Below, in pieces: positions 61,290-64,000 of a stretch of DNA of 64,000 nt. Every line of letters starts with the position of its first letter. The first letter of the stretch is position 1. Origin of the DNA: Quillaja saponaria (Eukaryota; Streptophyta; Magnoliopsida; Fabales; Quillajaceae). Under the pieces are notes generated by a model, which was not told where the DNA came from, did no database searches, and was given only the letters and a program-made list of their open reading frames with translations. The stretch covers positions 17,360,001 through 17,424,000 of the forward strand of contig CM055607.1 in the NCBI GenBank assembly GCA_029379385.1, given 5' to 3'. The position numbers were made by a program, and so were the translations under genes.

Positions 61290-62438
61290 TCAAAATCTAT
61301 AAACTTTGTGAGTGAAAAATACTATCCTTTGGTTGCTATTTGTGTTGTGAATACTTGTTTATATGTATATATGTATATATTTATATAGTTGTCAAGTGTG
61401 AATGTTTAGTACTTTGTTTGAATTAAACGACAAGAATTCTATGTTGTTGAAACTTTATTACTTGGTGTATTATGTATTGATGTGAAACCTTGTTTGTGGT
61501 TAATAGGGCCAATAAGTTTATTTTTAATGAGATTTAGAATTCGGGTGCACTCAAGATACATTTGATTTGATAATTTTATATTCAAATACAAATGTTTGAG
61601 TAACTCAGCCTTGGGAAGATTATGTGAGAAGTTATGCATATTTGATTTGCGAGAGCAAAAAGCTCCAAAGAGGAGATGTACATGGTGTGCGGGTGCTGAG
61701 TTACTTCTATTATTGGCCCTTTTGGATGCTTGTTTGATTTGCTTGCATAGTGACTTTTGTGAGTTATGTTGGTTTTGATTTTGCATTTTCTATACAAATG
61801 TGTACGTGTAAGGTTGAATTATATTGTAACTTAAGCTAATATGAAACTATGAAATATATGTTTTTTTATTATATGTTGATTGATAATAGTATCCTTTGAG
61901 TACGTTTTTCACTTACTGAGTCTTTATGACTCACTCTTTGTTTGTTTATGTTTTTTTTTTAGCATCAGGTTCTTATTAAGCTTCTCCGACCTAGACTTGA
62001 CTTGTCAATTGTTGCTATGGCAAGGTATTCACGTGAGTGCACAATCTTGAAGCTAGGGATGAAGGGTTTGTAGTTACATTAGGGCTTAAGTCATGAGCTT
62101 TTGATTTGTGTAATAGTTTAGTTCATTAATTTTTATGGTATGAAAATGGAGTGGAGCTCCTTGTGGTAGTTATGTTGTTATTGTTGTTGTGTAAACAGGT
62201 GTACATGCTATATATATGATTCGACATGTTCCATTTTACAAGGAATCTATCGAAATTTTACTTAGAATACTACTCTTTTCGATAAATATATATATGTTAG
62301 TTATATTTTTACAAAGTTTTCTTTTAATGTCGTTTTAAATCAATAATTGTATGCATTTCTTTTGGATTTTGAGTCAGTGTTACAGAAGGTTAGTTATCCA
62401 TTCCTTCGGTCAATCATGTCTCCGTGTGGTGTGTGACA
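61290..62438 (-). repeat. Dispersed repeat D, copy 2, inverted (LTR-like)
   Basis: Read on -, it starts TGTCACAC at 62438 and runs through GACCGAAGGAATGGATAAC, ATACCTTGCC, CTGATGCTAAAAAAAA, the CATAAAGACTCAGTAAGTG block and TTCACTCACAAAGTTT, in the same order as 31775-32935 on +. Homology stops near 61290. The two copies are about 29 kb apart in opposite orientation. Confidence 0.55.
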
Positions 62439-62439
62439 A

Positions 62440-63766
62440 TTTTCATCATAATAAGTAAATCTAAAAAAAAATATTAACCAAATACTAAACATATAGATTA
62501 TTTGATTATAATCAAATTTAACCATATTATAATTAAATACAAACACTTATGTTGTTGTATTAGTTAAAACTTAAAGTTTTTATTTTATTTTTGTGAAAAA
62601 TTAAAAGATGATTAGGACATCCCACACATTCTTGGAATGTTTGAAGAGTATTAATGCTTTAAAATAAATTTTTGCATATTTATAATGTTATTCTCTGGTT
62701 TATTTCCATTTTAGTGGGAAGTTCTTTTCTTTCCGCGTGCCTAGCTTAGTAAACTTGCTATATTTAATTCTTCTTGTCCATGGATTTTTTGGATGTTTCC
62801 CTGGACTTATTCTCCCAATCTATATAGTTCCTAATCATTTTCCAAGGTGGACAAAACAAAGACTTTTTTTTTCTATATATAAAAAAATAATAATAATAAT
62901 TTACCTAACCAAATAATAGCATGTTAGCTTCTTTTGAGAGAATAATGACATTCTTTTCAGCATAAATTTAATTGCACAAAGCATTTTTACTCTCATGGTG
63001 ATGCTCTTATTTTGAATCTCATGTTTTTTTTCCTTCCACTAAACATCAACTCTTGTAAGTAGCAAGAGTTCTTTCATGTAAAACAAGTGCATGATTGTAG
63101 CTGAAGGATAAGTAGCTGTGAGAGAGATCGATTGTTAAGCTTCGTACAGGGCAATAATGATAGACATTAAATAGAAAGATTATTCATTAAGGAAAAATAA
63201 TGGGGGAAAATCTTTTTCTTCCATTTGAAAAGCAAATGGAAAATAGAAGGAATGATTTTGAAGAAAATCTTTTAATTCGAGTAGTATTCTCAGTTCTATA
63301 ACTTTTAAGAAAAACCAAAATTTAAAAAGATACCAAAGTTTGTTCTGATAAGACAACAATAGCTAGATAATTTAAGCAAATATAAATAACCTTTCCCATC
63401 CCAAACTTAATCTGACATAACTTGCACAAAACTGAAACCCAGAGACTAATATACCTCTTACATAATTCTCAGTTTCACAGCAGGAGAGGTAAGTTGTGCT
63501 GTAGCAAGAAAATAGATCTTTTAGCTAAAGGGAAAATGGTAAATTTCAATTAGTCAAAAGCTAACACTTCAGAAATAGTGGTTAGATTGGATTACTAAAA
63601 GTCATCATAGATGATACATGGTTAGGAAACTCACACCTACAAGCAAATATCGTAAGCACAGCATGATTTCAGTCTGAATATTTCCATACGTGGAAAAGAA
63701 ATGCCCAATTTTACATGTAGCCAAATCCCGCCCCCATCTCCCCCTCAATGTAAGATCAAATGCTCT
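62440..63766. other. Intergenic DNA / 3' flank of the right-edge gene
   Basis: AT-rich DNA, the right part of which should contain the 3'UTR of the minus-strand gene at the edge. No other feature is recognised. Confidence 0.45.
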
Positions 63767-64000
63767 TCAACGCCAGGCTTCAAACAGCTCTGTCCTTGAA
63801 TTTATATGGCTAACCATTGCAGGTCCCCTCGTGAGAATAGTTGGCAGCTCATTGACCATTTTAGAATCCTTCCTCACATTTGAGCAACTTGATCGACTAG
63901 TTTTTCTCTTGCAAATGTCTATTTGCTCCCCTTTAAAACTGCCCTCTTGGATCCTGTTAGTCAATGAGCAAACTTGAGAGGCAACATCACAAGGACATTT
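63767..64000 (-). CDS. Unidentified protein, C-terminal exon (cut by window edge)
   Basis: On - the frame is open from the window edge (64000) to TGA 63769-63767, giving 77 residues that look like real coding sequence: KCPCDVASQVCSLTNRIQEG, then KGEQIDICKRKTSRSSC, a Lys/Ser-rich part, and ELPTILTRGPAM with ELFEAWR at the end. Cys, Lys and Ser are frequent, and I see no transmembrane segment. I do not recognise the family. The opposite-strand frame at 63690-63977 is its shadow. The upstream exons lie outside the window. Confidence 0.55.
   Translation of the reverse strand, partial: KCPCDVASQVCSLTNRIQEGSFKGEQIDICKRKTSRSSCSNVRKDSKMVNELPTILTRGPAMVSHINSRTELFEAWR

Noticed and set aside
63690..63977. 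95-codon plus-strand frame at the right edge
   Set aside because: It is antisense to the better minus-strand exon and has no domain or upstream acceptor.

Overview
The window is nuclear DNA from a flowering plant, most likely a dicot. The genes are split by GT-AG introns, intergenic DNA is very AT-rich, and the space between genes is filled with decayed plant-type LINEs, LTR retrotransposons and MITEs. All recognisable genes have close plant counterparts: an F-box/DUF295 protein, LIF2, ABCB29 and a plant phosphopantetheinyl transferase. There is no operon-like or prokaryotic organisation, and I saw no rRNA, tRNA or CRISPR array. The species cannot be named from the sequence.

Layout. 1-422: 3' end of an F-box/DUF295 (At1g57790-like) gene on +. 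2736-6002: complete eight-exon LIF2/hnRNP Q-like RNA-binding protein gene on -, with a probable 5'UTR intron reaching 7089. 7.1-42.5 kb: a 35-kb transposon-rich block. It holds a Tourist-type MITE (7963-8467), two related non-autonomous LTR elements on - (A, 9880-13453; B, 25875-29331) with perfect 5-bp target-site duplications, a 5'-truncated LINE (about 16640-19496), a decayed En/Spm-type transposase fragment (about 21870-22750), a decayed Ty1/copia pol (about 23450-25430), a dispersed repeat D (31775-32935) and a full-length but mutated LINE (35903-41691) flanked by a 15-bp duplication. 42556-48012: ten-exon ABCB29-like chloroplast ABC transporter gene on +, carrying a +1 frameshift in exon 6 as given and a long foldback hairpin in intron 7. 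48.9-54.4 kb: a LINE 3' fragment, an hAT-like MITE and a third non-autonomous LTR element on + (C, 51352-54360) with a GC-rich tandem array. 55513-59071: eight-exon Sfp-type phosphopantetheinyl transferase gene on -. About 61290-62438: an inverted second copy of repeat D. 63767-64000: last coding exon of an unidentified gene on -, cut by the window edge.

The genes are independent nuclear units and do not form one pathway. LIF2-type proteins act in RNA processing and chromatin, ABCB29 is a plastid half-transporter, and the phosphopantetheinyl transferase activates carrier proteins. Exon coordinates for LIF2, ABCB29 and the transferase were derived by hand: each exon joins in phase with GT-AG borders and the summed lengths are multiples of three, except for the single extra base in ABCB29 exon 6. 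The main leads are that frameshift with a possible rescue acceptor, the intronic hairpin, and the family of coding-free LTR elements.
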